Origin: Corallococcus caeni
GTDB taxonomy: Bacteria > Myxococcota > Myxococcia > Myxococcales > Myxococcaceae
Assembly (NCBI RefSeq): GCF_036245865.1
Contig: NZ_BTTW01000009.1
Span: 310,001-374,000 of the forward strand
Direction of reading: 5' to 3'
DNA length: 64,000 bases
How positions within the stretch are numbered: position 1 is the first letter of the stretch; every line of letters begins with the position of its first letter. The notes beneath the pieces are model-generated. The model saw nothing but the letters and a program-made list of their open reading frames with translations. It did no database searches and was not told where the DNA came from. The position numbers and the translations under genes were made by a program. This document shows, piece after piece, positions 34,931 through 43,288 of this stretch.

Positions 34931-35895
34931 TTCCGGTCCGCATCCTCGGCACAGCAAGCGTGCTGCCCGGCCCCCCCGTGACGACCGCGGAGGTCTGCGC
35001 GCGCGTGGGCCGCGACGCGGCGGAGGTGGAGAAGAAGACGGGCATCCGCGCGCGGCACTTCGCTCCGGCGGGGACGCGCGCGGCGGACCTGGGGGCCCGG
35101 GCGCTGCGGGAGGCGCTGGAGGCGGCGGGGCTTCCGGCGACGGCGCTCAAGCGCATCCTCTTCGTGTCGTCCATGGGCGGGGACGTCACCACGCCGGCCA
35201 ACGGCAGCCGGGTGGCGGCGGCGCTGGGGCTGTCCGGCACGTGCGACGCCATGGACGTGGGCAACGCGTGCATGGGGTTCCTGAGCGCGTTCGACCTGGC
35301 GGCGCGCTCGGTGGCGACGGGGCTGGGGCCGGTGGGCGTGGTGTCCGTGGAGCTGCTGTCGCGCACCACGCGGCCGGAGGACCCGCGTCCCTACCTGGTG
35401 CTGGGCGACGCGGCGGCGGCGGTGGTGCTGGGCGAGGCGCGGCCCGGTGAAGGGGTGCTGGGGGCGGCGTTCGGCAACGACGGCACGCTGCCGCCGGACG
35501 TCGTCCTGGAGAACCCGCACCAGACGGGCCAGCGCGAGGGCATGCGCTTCCTCACGCCGTCGCGCGACATGACCCGCGTGGCGCTGGGGGCGCTGACGCG
35601 CGCGGCGTCGGCCGTGCTCCAGGGCGCGGGGCTGACGGTGGCGGACGTGGACTGGGTGCTCACGCACCAGCCGAACGGGAGCATGTTCGCGGCCATCCTC
35701 CAGGCGCTGGAGGTCCCCGCGCAGAAGAGCGTCACGGTGGTGGACACGGTGGGCAGCGTGGGCTCCGCGTCGCTGGGCACGGGGTTGGACCGGCTGTGGC
35801 GCACGCGGCCGGTGAAGCCGGGGGACCGGGTGTTGATGGTGGGCGTGGGCGCGGGCGTGGCGCACGGCGCGGTGCTCTACCGGGTGGGCGGGTGA
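34927..35895 (+). CDS. KAS III (FabH)-like thiolase-fold enzyme with altered active site
   Basis: 322 residues, GTG start overlapping the patatin stop. FabH/thiolase fold with nucleophile Cys115 (DVGNACMGFLSA), His247 (LTHQPNGSMF) and the C-terminal loop VDTVGSVGSAS. In FabH this loop is GNTSAAS and its Asn completes the Cys-His-Asn triad; here the aligned residue is Ser277. KAS III homologues with changed third residues often catalyse acyl transfer or non-decarboxylative condensation instead of normal fatty-acid initiation. Situated between a patatin and an acyltransferase gene, all overlapping, so a specialised lipid pathway is likely. Substrates unknown. Confidence 0.82.
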   Translation: MIPVRILGTASVLPGPPVTTAEVCARVGRDAAEVEKKTGIRARHFAPAGTRAADLGARALREALEAAGLPATALKRILFVSSMGGDVTTPANGSRVAAALGLSGTCDAMDVGNACMGFLSAFDLAARSVATGLGPVGVVSVELLSRTTRPEDPRPYLVLGDAAAAVVLGEARPGEGVLGAAFGNDGTLPPDVVLENPHQTGQREGMRFLTPSRDMTRVALGALTRAASAVLQGAGLTVADVDWVLTHQPNGSMFAAILQALEVPAQKSVTVVDTVGSVGSASLGTGLDRLWRTRPVKPGDRVLMVGVGAGVAHGAVLYRVGG

Positions 35896-36644
35896 CGCTG
35901 ACGGCGGTGGCGGCGAAGGCCGCGTGGCTGACGACGTTCCGCCTGCTCCAGCGCTACCACCGCTACGAGGTGGTGAACCTGGAGCCGCTCTTGCGCCCCG
36001 GCGCGAAGCTGCTGGTGGGCTACCACGGGCGACCCCTGGCGGTGGACCTGTGCATGCTGACGGTGACGCTGCACGACCGGCTGGGCTACCTGCCCCACGG
36101 CATCGCGCACGGCGCGTTCGACCGCATCCCCGGCATGAAGCAGGTGGCGGACGGGCTGGGCTTCGTCACGGGGGACGGGCCGCTGCTGGCGCGGGCCGTG
36201 GCGAAGGGCGAGCACGTGCTGGTGCAGCCGGGGGGCACGCGCGAGGGCTGCCGCGACTTCCGGCACCGCTACCGCGTGGACTGGGGAGAGCGGCTGGGCT
36301 ACCTGCGGCTGGCCGTGCGCCACGGGCTGCCCATCGTCCCCATCGCGGGCCACGGCATGGACGACGCGTACGTGGGCCTCAACGACGGCTACGCCTGGGG
36401 CAAGCGCTTGGGGATGCCGGGGCGGCTGCCGCTGTGGCTGGGCGTGGGCGCCACGGGCCTGTGGCCGCTGTCCCTGCCGTTCCCGGTGAAGATGACCCAA
36501 TGGGTAGGAGCGCCGCTGACGACCCACCTGGCCCCGGGGTTCGACGTGGGGGACCGGGATGCGCTGCGGACGGTGCACCGCGAGGTGACGGGCGCGGTGC
36601 AGGGGCTGCTGGACGCGGCGCGCGACTACCAGCGGATGCGGTAG
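35892..36644 (+). CDS. Lysophospholipid/acylglycerol acyltransferase, MGAT/DGAT2-like clade
   Basis: 250 residues, GTG start overlapping the previous stop. The acceptor motif appears as GYHGRPLAVDL with His45 and Asp52 (wider spacing than the usual HxxxxD), and HVLVQPGGTREG (109-119) corresponds to the PGGxREA block of MGAT/DGAT2/TMEM68-type acyltransferases. AVRHGLPIVPIAGHG is a further family match. It would transfer an acyl group to a glycerolipid or related alcohol at the membrane. Its 3' end overlaps that of the opposite DUF2378 gene by 19 nt. Confidence 0.82.
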   Translation: MTLTAVAAKAAWLTTFRLLQRYHRYEVVNLEPLLRPGAKLLVGYHGRPLAVDLCMLTVTLHDRLGYLPHGIAHGAFDRIPGMKQVADGLGFVTGDGPLLARAVAKGEHVLVQPGGTREGCRDFRHRYRVDWGERLGYLRLAVRHGLPIVPIAGHGMDDAYVGLNDGYAWGKRLGMPGRLPLWLGVGATGLWPLSLPFPVKMTQWVGAPLTTHLAPGFDVGDRDALRTVHREVTGAVQGLLDAARDYQRMR

Positions 36645-37168
36645 GTGGCCGCGCGGCCCTGGCGGGCCTCCACCACGGTGGTGAGCCCCTTCACGCCGGT
36701 GGCCAGCGTCGCGTGGTGGCAGATGGAGCCGATGAACTCCGGGTACGTCCCGCCCTCGCTCACCTTGATGCGGTAGTCCGTGTCCGACAGCCGCTCCACG
36801 TCCACGTGCAGGAAGTTGCTGCCGGAGGCCAGGTTGCGAGACGTGCGCTCCAGCGCGCGCGCGGGGCCCAGCAGCTTCAGCACCGTCTGCAGCGCCCGGC
36901 CCATGTTCGTCTCGAAGTAGCCCGAGATGAAGCGCTCGCCCAGCAGCCACTGCGCCTCGTTCATGGTCACGTTCGGGAACAGCTCCGTCGCGACGGTCTG
37001 CAACACGCGCTGCCAGACGGCGTTGGGGTACGCGGGCTCCAGCTTCCGGTCCAGGTCCAGCCCGGCGTCCTTCAGCTTCGCGCGCAGCGGGCCTTCCAGC
37101 CGGCCCTTCAGGGCCAACAGCAGTCCTTCGACCGTATGGCCGAAGACGATCTCGGACGGGTTCGACAC
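36626..37168 (-). CDS. DUF2378 (TIGR02265) family protein, copy A
   Basis: 180 residues from a GTG at 37168 with AGGAG 9 nt upstream. Conserved blocks: VFGHTVEGLLLALKGRLEGPLRAKLKDAGLDLDRKLEPAYP, MGRALQTVLKLLGPARALERTSRNLASGSNF and SEGGTYPEFIGSICHHATLATGV, all typical of the Myxococcus paralogous family DUF2378. No signal peptide. The fold has been compared with heme-NO-binding-like domains, but function is unknown. A paralogue of exactly the same length lies at 39678-40220 and the two flank a 755-residue gene. Confidence 0.9.
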   Translation of the reverse strand: MSNPSEIVFGHTVEGLLLALKGRLEGPLRAKLKDAGLDLDRKLEPAYPNAVWQRVLQTVATELFPNVTMNEAQWLLGERFISGYFETNMGRALQTVLKLLGPARALERTSRNLASGSNFLHVDVERLSDTDYRIKVSEGGTYPEFIGSICHHATLATGVKGLTTVVEARQGRAATYRIRW

Positions 37169-37388
37169 AGGGGGCTCCTCCCGCCGCGGCTCGGGGGATG
37201 ACGCGGCTGGGTGCCCCCTGGTTAGACCGGATACCAACTTGTGGACAACCCCTACATCCCCGGGGTGATGACGATTTCACAGCGAGGACAGTCGCACCTC
37301 CCCGTCGACAGAGGCGTCCAGGCAGGCCCCACGGCAATGATTGCTCAGCTGTCCATGGACGGCGGTATTTCACGTTTCGGGGGACCTC

Positions 37389-39656
37389 ATGAGCTGGAGC
37401 ATCCAGATTCCCGCGGTGAACACGCTGAAGCTCGCGCTGGGCAACGCCGCCCATGAGCAGGCGCTGGGCCACGCGGAGTTGAACGGCCACCCGGCCATCC
37501 CCATCCAGGGCGGCAAGGTGTCGCTGATGGGCGCGCTCAAGGTCCCCGTGGAGCTCTTCAACGACCGGGATGACCAGGACGCGTACGGCATCATCGGCGT
37601 GCCCCCCAAGGAGCTGGACGGCTCCACGGCGGAGCCGCTCTTCTCGCCGGACGGGGCCGCGTGCTGGCTGAAGTACGCCGCGGAGCTGAGCGCGGAGGCC
37701 AACGGCCAGGGCAACTTCCCCTTCGTCGAGCTGAGCGGCGGCGGTTCGCTCCAGGTGAAGGTGGCGGACTACCGGCACCACGCCGCGACGAAGACGCTGG
37801 AGGACGCGCTGGGTTCGGACGCGAAGTCCCTGCGCCTGCCGTTCGTGCTGGGGGATGTGCAGGCGCTCCAGCCCGGAGACGCGCTGTCCTTCCAGACGCG
37901 CGTGGAGCTGAAGGCCGGGGTGAAGGTGTCCTGGTCCGCCATCAGCACGTCCCTGGTGGCGGCGCTCGCCAAGCGGCTGGCCGGGCAGCTGGTGTTCGAG
38001 CTGAAGGCGGAGGCGGGCGCGTCCATCGGCGGCACGGTGTCGCTCCAGGACGAGTTCCGCATCGTCTTCTCGCGGCCGAAGGACGGCGGGCCGTTCCGCG
38101 TGTCGGTCCGCAAGGCCACCTCGGACGCCGCGGCGGTCCACGTGTCGGCGGGCGTGTCGCTGGACTACTCGTCGCCGCTGCTCGCCTCCGTCCTGGGCGC
38201 CGCGGACGCCAGGGTGCAGGACGCCTTGAAGGTCGTCGAGGGCCTGGAGCAGGGCGCGCTCACGCCCGCGCTGCTCCAGGTGGCCGCCGCGCTGCTGAAG
38301 CAACTGGGCTTCCTCAAGGCGGCGGAGCCCACGCTCGCGTCGGTGAAGGCCGCGTACGAGGAGCTGAAGGACCTGGTCGAGAGCGTGGTGAGCGGGGCGC
38401 TCAAGGCGGGCTTCGAATACGAGTACGCGCGGAGCACCGAGGACGCGACCCTCCTGGAGCTGGAGGTACCCGTCCAGGAGCTGGCGGGCGCGCACGGCGC
38501 GTTCATCTCCGGCGACCTGGCCTCCATCCAGCACCGGGTGAAGGACGCGTGGCTGCGGCGCTACTTCCACATGAAGTCCGTGGAGTCCCAGCGCGTCTGG
38601 GGCCTGGGCCTGGGCTGGCGCGACGTCAACTTCGCCTCGCAGGAGGACCGGCGGAAGCTCAAGTCCGTGGTCCAGCACGCGTCCCGCGACCACCGCCAGG
38701 GCCCGCGCCGCTACGCCTTCCTGGGGGCGCGCAGCTACACGAGCTCCGGGCTGCTCTACGGGAAGACCTCGCGCTGGGGCCTGGACTTCAACGCCCAGAT
38801 GCCGCGCTTCAGCCTCACGCCCAGCGCGGACGAGTTCGACTACTCCCTCTTCGCGCAGAGCGAGGTGGAGGACGGGCTGTCGAAGGAGCTCATCCAACGC
38901 GCGGTGGACGCCGCCACCGTCTGGGGCGCGGTCCTCCCGCAGGACGCACCGGCGCTGGTGGAGCGCCTCTTCCGCGCGGCGCCCGCCGGCACGAAGACCA
39001 CCACGCGGCTGGAGCTGCGGGTGGACAGCGCCAGCTTCCGCAGGCTGCTGGCGAAGCTGGGCAGCGAGCCCGTCTTCGAACGCAACGCCTTCGCGCGAGG
39101 CCTGGCGCGAGCCCTGCCCCGGGCCAGCCAGCCCGTGCGCGCGAGCCTCCAGCGCCGGGAGGAGCTCTACGCGCCGCTCTGGGACGCGTACCTCAAGGAC
39201 GGGGCGAAGGACTGGACGCTGGACAAGGCGAGGGCCACCGTGGCGTACCACCTGAAGACCCAGGCGGGCGCGGACGGCTTCGTCGCGTCGCACTGGGAGC
39301 AGGGCGGCGCCACGGGCACGTTCTCGGACGTGCTCGTGCAGGCGTCGCGCTACGGGGGCGACATCGGGAGCCGGCCGTACGGCAAGGTGTACGCGTTCTG
39401 GAAGGACCTGCTCGACAAGCTCAGCGCGCTGAACAAGGCCATCCAGCTGGAGACCGTCATCGCGGAGAACGACGCGACCTCCGCGGTGCAGCAGGTGTTC
39501 ACGGCCCTGGATGACCTGGTGTGCGACGACTTCCGCGTCGCCGCGTTCGTGGCGTGGCTGGATCAGCTCTGCGTGCGGTGGAAGCTGGGCTCGGGCGTGC
39601 AGCGCACGCTCCAGGTGCGCGTGGCGGACCAGGAGTTCGTCGTCTCCCACGGCTGA
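37389..39656 (+). CDS. Large hypothetical protein between two DUF2378 genes
   Basis: 755 residues, no signal peptide or membrane segment. I do not recognise it. Residues 1-260 are strand-rich with alternating polar/apolar pattern (LQVKVADYRHH, LSFQTRVELKAGVKVSW, GQLVFELKAEAGASIGGTVSL). Residues 270-360 are helical, and the remainder mixes strands (LGWRDVNFASQEDRRKL, TTTRLELRVDSASFRRLL) and helices. GGGGGA precedes the ATG. Divergent from DUF2378 copy A and convergent with copy B, which suggests a functional unit. Amphipathic strands plus helices would fit a self-assembling or pore-like protein, but that is speculation. Confidence 0.85.
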   Translation: MSWSIQIPAVNTLKLALGNAAHEQALGHAELNGHPAIPIQGGKVSLMGALKVPVELFNDRDDQDAYGIIGVPPKELDGSTAEPLFSPDGAACWLKYAAELSAEANGQGNFPFVELSGGGSLQVKVADYRHHAATKTLEDALGSDAKSLRLPFVLGDVQALQPGDALSFQTRVELKAGVKVSWSAISTSLVAALAKRLAGQLVFELKAEAGASIGGTVSLQDEFRIVFSRPKDGGPFRVSVRKATSDAAAVHVSAGVSLDYSSPLLASVLGAADARVQDALKVVEGLEQGALTPALLQVAAALLKQLGFLKAAEPTLASVKAAYEELKDLVESVVSGALKAGFEYEYARSTEDATLLELEVPVQELAGAHGAFISGDLASIQHRVKDAWLRRYFHMKSVESQRVWGLGLGWRDVNFASQEDRRKLKSVVQHASRDHRQGPRRYAFLGARSYTSSGLLYGKTSRWGLDFNAQMPRFSLTPSADEFDYSLFAQSEVEDGLSKELIQRAVDAATVWGAVLPQDAPALVERLFRAAPAGTKTTTRLELRVDSASFRRLLAKLGSEPVFERNAFARGLARALPRASQPVRASLQRREELYAPLWDAYLKDGAKDWTLDKARATVAYHLKTQAGADGFVASHWEQGGATGTFSDVLVQASRYGGDIGSRPYGKVYAFWKDLLDKLSALNKAIQLETVIAENDATSAVQQVFTALDDLVCDDFRVAAFVAWLDQLCVRWKLGSGVQRTLQVRVADQEFVVSHG

Positions 39657-39677
39657 AGGGCCGGGGCCCTCCCGCGG

Positions 39678-40220
39678 CTACCAGCGCATCCGGTACGTCG
39701 CGGAGGCCTCCTCGTGGGCCTCCACCACGGTGGTGAGGTTCTTCACCCCCGTGGTCAGCGTCCCGAAGTGGCACAGGGCCCCGATGAACTCCGGGTGGAC
39801 GCCGCCTTCGCTCACCTTCAGCCGGTAGTCCGTGGGCGCCAGGCGCTCCACGTCCACCCGCAGGTAGTTGTTGCCGGAGGCCATGTTGCGCGCGGTGCGC
39901 TCCAGCGTGCGCGCCGGGCCCAGCAGCTTCAGCACGCCTTGCAGCGCGCGGCCCATGCGGGTGGAGAAGTAGGCGGTGACGAACCGCTGGCCCAGTTGCC
40001 AGTGCGCCTGCGCGGGAGCCAGGTGGGGGAAGAGCGCCGCCGCGCCCAGGAGCAGCATCTGGTGCCACTGGTGCTTGGGGTAGGCGGGCGCCAGCTTCGC
40101 GTCCAGGTCCAACCCCACGTCCTTCAAACTCGCCCGGAGCGGGCCCTCCAGGTGCCCTTCCAGGACCGCGAGCAGACCTTCGACGGTGTGGCCGAACACG
40201 ACCTTTTCCGGCGGACGCAC
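39678..40220 (-). CDS. DUF2378 (TIGR02265) family protein, copy B
   Basis: 180 residues from a GTG at 40220 (AGGAG 9-10 nt upstream). Clearly paralogous to copy A at 36626-37168: KVVFGHTVEGLLAVLEGHLEGPLRASLKDVGLDLD, MGRALQGVLKLLGPARTLERTARNMASGNNY and SEGGVHPEFIGALCHFGTLTTGVKNLTTVVEA. Coding lengths are identical (543 nt), and the upstream sequences also resemble each other (both have an AGGAG followed by a C-rich spacer and GTG). This points to a gene duplication around the 755-residue gene. Function unknown. Confidence 0.9.
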   Translation of the reverse strand: MRPPEKVVFGHTVEGLLAVLEGHLEGPLRASLKDVGLDLDAKLAPAYPKHQWHQMLLLGAAALFPHLAPAQAHWQLGQRFVTAYFSTRMGRALQGVLKLLGPARTLERTARNMASGNNYLRVDVERLAPTDYRLKVSEGGVHPEFIGALCHFGTLTTGVKNLTTVVEAHEEASATYRMRW

Positions 40221-40377
40221 GATGGGAGGCTCCTCTCCACGGCCCGGGGATGCGTCCTTCTTCGGTAAACGCTCCTGGACCCGGGAACAACCCACCCCTC
40301 CCTTCGTGCAGCGGGATTTCCACCAGCGGACGGAGCAACTCCACGAAGCCCGTGGACCGTGGGGCATCCGTGGCTTC

Positions 40378-41121
40378 ATGCCGCACATGTTGCTCAAGGC
40401 CTGTCTCAACGGAGCCCGCGCGGCCACGGATCATCCCCGGCTGCCCGTCACCGCCGAAGCGCTCGCGCGGGACGCCGCCGCCTGTCACGCCGCGGGCGCG
40501 GGCGCGTTCCACGTGCACCCGCGAGCCGCGCACGGCGGCGAGTCCCTGGACGCGGCGGACCTCGGTGTGTCGGTGTCCGCCATCCGCCGCGCCTGTCCGG
40601 GCGTGCCGGTGGGTGTGAGCACCGGCGCGTGGATCCTCCCGGACGTGACGGCCCGCCGCGCGCGGGTCGCCAGCTGGAAGGCGCTGTCCGCGAGCACCCG
40701 GCCCGACTTCGCCTCCGTCAACCTGTCCGAGCCCGGCTGGGAGTCCGTCGCGGACGCGCTGCTCGACGCGGGCATCGGCGTGGAGGCGGGCGTGTGGTTC
40801 CCGGAGGACGTGTCCCGGCTCATCGCGTGGCCGCATGCGGCGGAGTGCCTGCGCGTGCTCGTGGAGACGCAGTCGTCCCAGCCGGAAGCGGCGTGTCAGG
40901 AGGCGCGGACGCTGGTGGACCTGCTGCGCGCCACGGGCCTCGCGCGTCCCCTGCTCGTGCACGGCTCCGAGGGCGGTGCGTGGGCCGTGCTCGAATGGGC
41001 ACGGCGCCACGGCTTCGATGCGCGCATCGGACTGGAGGACACGCTCACGCTGCCGGACGGCCATCGCGCGGAGGACAACGCCGCGCTGGTGACCAGGGCC
41101 CTCCAGCTCCTGCACGGATGA
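40378..41121 (+). CDS. BKACE (3-keto-5-aminohexanoate cleavage enzyme-like, DUF849) protein
   Basis: 247 residues from the ATG at 40378. KACLNGAR near the N-terminus, metal-binding HVH at 45-47 (GAFHVHPRA), VPVGVSTGAWI, FASVNLSEPGWE and ARIGLEDT are the landmarks of the beta-keto acid cleavage enzyme family, which condense acetyl-CoA with a beta-keto acid using zinc. It is shorter than typical members (270-310 residues). No lysine-fermentation or carnitine genes are nearby, so the substrate is unknown. Start weakly supported; ATG 40387 is an alternative. Convergent with the Sel1 gene. Confidence 0.82.
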   Translation: MPHMLLKACLNGARAATDHPRLPVTAEALARDAAACHAAGAGAFHVHPRAAHGGESLDAADLGVSVSAIRRACPGVPVGVSTGAWILPDVTARRARVASWKALSASTRPDFASVNLSEPGWESVADALLDAGIGVEAGVWFPEDVSRLIAWPHAAECLRVLVETQSSQPEAACQEARTLVDLLRATGLARPLLVHGSEGGAWAVLEWARRHGFDARIGLEDTLTLPDGHRAEDNAALVTRALQLLHG

Positions 41122-41134
41122 CGCGCTGGAGCGC

Positions 41135-43198
41135 TCACTTCTCGCACGGCCCTCTTCGCCTGGACTCGGGCAGGTAGACACAGGTCAGGTACCGGGCCTC
41201 CCGGACCTGGGGTGCATCCGCTGTCAGCTTCCCGAACTCCTCGAGGAACCGCGCCTTCAGGCCGCAGCCGGTAGCGTCCTTCAGCGAGCACGCCTGCGCG
41301 GCGCGCGCGAGCATCGCGTCCAGGTCGAGGGGGGCGCCTCCACGGACGCCTCTGTAGTACTTCGCCAGCTGTACGCAGGCCGTCGCGCTACCACCGTCGC
41401 AGCCCTGCGCCGCCACACGGATCTCCTCCGCCCGGTCCCATTCAATCTCCCGTCCTTGCTGGTACGCCTGGGCCAGCTCGCCGCAGGCATCCGGGTCTCC
41501 CGCATCGCATGCCACCTTCAGGCGGCGGACGCGCACGACGTCCTTTGGCATGGGCAGTCCCAATGCCGCGCACTCGTCCTTGATCCGCGTCTTGCAGCCC
41601 TGGGCCTGATAACGGGGAAGGGCCTGCTCCGCGGCCGTCCTCAGCTCCGCGGGACCGTTGCTCACGGCCTTTCGCGTCATGATCAGCAGCTTGGCGCAGC
41701 TGAGGCGGTCCTCCTGCTCGAAGCAGGCGGACTGCCAGATCTTCAGTGCCCGCGCGAGGTTGTCCTCGAAGAAGGCGTCGCCCAGGCGCTCGCAGGCCTC
41801 TCCCCCATCCGGCCACGAGCAGCCCAGCTCCAGCATGCTCAGCCCCTTGCGCTCATCCTTCGGCACCTTTTCGGTGTTGTGGCCCAGGGACCACACCCGC
41901 CAGAGCTGCAAGCAGGCCTCCACGCCGCGCCGGTTGCATGCCTGCTCCAGCAGGAGCATGGCCTTCGCGACGTCGGGCTTCTGTCCAGAGCTCCCCAGCA
42001 GCAACACCTTGCCAAGGCGGGTGCAGGCATCCGCCTTGCCTCTTCCGTCCTGGCACTGCTGGGTCCAGCGCTCGATGGGGTCGCGCGGCGGCTTCGCGTT
42101 GGCCCCCACCCGCGCGGGGTCCAACTGGAGCGACTCCAGCACGGACTGCTTCGGCTTCTCCGGAGCGACCTTCGCCGGGTCCAGCTGGAGCGACTCCAGC
42201 ACGGACTGCTTTGGCTCTTCGGTCTTCGCGCCCTCCGCCGTGAGCCCCAGCATGCGCCGCACGTCGCCGCACGCCTCCGGCACGTCGTGGTCGCACGCGC
42301 GCTGGTAGTACATCGTCGCGCGGCCCGGGTTCACCGCCACGCTCGCGCCCTTCTCGTACGCGGAGCCCATCACGTAGCACGCCATGCCCAGGCCCGACTC
42401 ACACATGGCGCGGATCTTCTCCAGCTTCGCGCCCTCCTCCGGCGTGACGGCCGGGGCCGGCTCCGGCTTCACCGCCACCGCCGCGCTCGCGGAGGCGCAC
42501 GCCTCCTTCTCACCCATGCCGCACGCGGTGCGGAAGTAGCTGGCCGCCAGCCGCGCGTCCTTGCGCGTGCGCACGCCCTGGTCGAACTCGCGCGCCACCG
42601 TGAGACAGGCGACCCCGACGTCCCGGTTGCACGCCTGCACCAGCATCCCCATGCCCGCCGCCACGTCCTGCGTGACGCCGAAGCCGCCCATCAGCTTCAG
42701 CACGCCCAGGTTGTTGCACGACAGCCCGTCATCCCCCGCGCAGCCGCGCTCGTAGAAGCTCACCGCCTGCGCGAGGTCCTTCGCCACGCCCCGGCCCTCG
42801 CCGTACAGCAGCGCCAGGTGTCCGCAGCCCTCCGGCAGGCCCTGCTCACAGCCGCGCGCGTACAGCCGCGCCGCTTCGGCCTCGTCCTTCGCGACGCCCC
42901 GGCCCTCCTCCTTCAGCACTCCCAGCGCCACGCACGCCCGCCGCTCGTCGCCGTTGCAGCCCAGCTCGTGGAGCGTCGCCGCGCGCGCCTCGTCCTTCGC
43001 GACGCCGTCGCCCATCCGGAGGCGCTCGGCCTGCTCGAAGCACGCTTGCGCGGTCCTCCCACCGCAGGTGCGCTGGTACAGCGTGGAGAGCTGTTCGGCC
43101 TCCGACGTCGGTTCATCCGAGGAGCCATGGGCACACGCCACGAGCAGTGCGAGGACGGGCACCACCCGCCACGCGAAGAGGATTTTCACTGAGGGCAT
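41135..43198 (-). CDS. Sel1-repeat lipoprotein
   Basis: 687 residues. Signal peptide with LLVAC lipobox. Many Sel1-like (SLR) repeats of about 36 residues, each with paired cysteines (for example GVAKDEARAATLHELGCNGDERRACVALG, GVAKDEAEAARLYARGCEQGLPEGCGHLA), giving a solenoid probably stabilised by disulfides in the periplasm. Residues about 330-360 contain a 20-residue tandem duplication (PKQSVLESLQLDPA twice). AAGGA 8 nt upstream supports the ATG. SLR proteins act as scaffolds; the partner is unknown. Confidence 0.88.
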   Translation of the reverse strand: MPSVKILFAWRVVPVLALLVACAHGSSDEPTSEAEQLSTLYQRTCGGRTAQACFEQAERLRMGDGVAKDEARAATLHELGCNGDERRACVALGVLKEEGRGVAKDEAEAARLYARGCEQGLPEGCGHLALLYGEGRGVAKDLAQAVSFYERGCAGDDGLSCNNLGVLKLMGGFGVTQDVAAGMGMLVQACNRDVGVACLTVAREFDQGVRTRKDARLAASYFRTACGMGEKEACASASAAVAVKPEPAPAVTPEEGAKLEKIRAMCESGLGMACYVMGSAYEKGASVAVNPGRATMYYQRACDHDVPEACGDVRRMLGLTAEGAKTEEPKQSVLESLQLDPAKVAPEKPKQSVLESLQLDPARVGANAKPPRDPIERWTQQCQDGRGKADACTRLGKVLLLGSSGQKPDVAKAMLLLEQACNRRGVEACLQLWRVWSLGHNTEKVPKDERKGLSMLELGCSWPDGGEACERLGDAFFEDNLARALKIWQSACFEQEDRLSCAKLLIMTRKAVSNGPAELRTAAEQALPRYQAQGCKTRIKDECAALGLPMPKDVVRVRRLKVACDAGDPDACGELAQAYQQGREIEWDRAEEIRVAAQGCDGGSATACVQLAKYYRGVRGGAPLDLDAMLARAAQACSLKDATGCGLKARFLEEFGKLTADAPQVREARYLTCVYLPESRRRGPCEK
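42113..42220 (-). repeat. 60-bp in-frame tandem duplication in the Sel1 gene
   Basis: Two near-identical copies spaced exactly 60 nt apart (for example GAGCGACTCCAGCACGGACT at 42128 and again at 42188), encoding KQSVLESLQLDP twice. Only a few substitutions separate them, so the duplication is recent. Confidence 0.8.
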
Positions 43199-43288
43199 GG
43201 GCGGATCCTTTCACTCCGTCCCGTTCCCGTCGAGGACCCCACCGTCTCCCGAGCCCCGCCCCACCGCGCTTCCTATGATGGGCGCACC

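Noticed and set aside
37240-37248. DnaA-box-like TGTGGACAA (TTGTCCACA on the other strand), with similar 9-mers at 5414 and 24026
   Set aside because: Single, scattered copies without clustering, AT-rich unwinding region or dnaA/dnaN nearby; not a replication origin.
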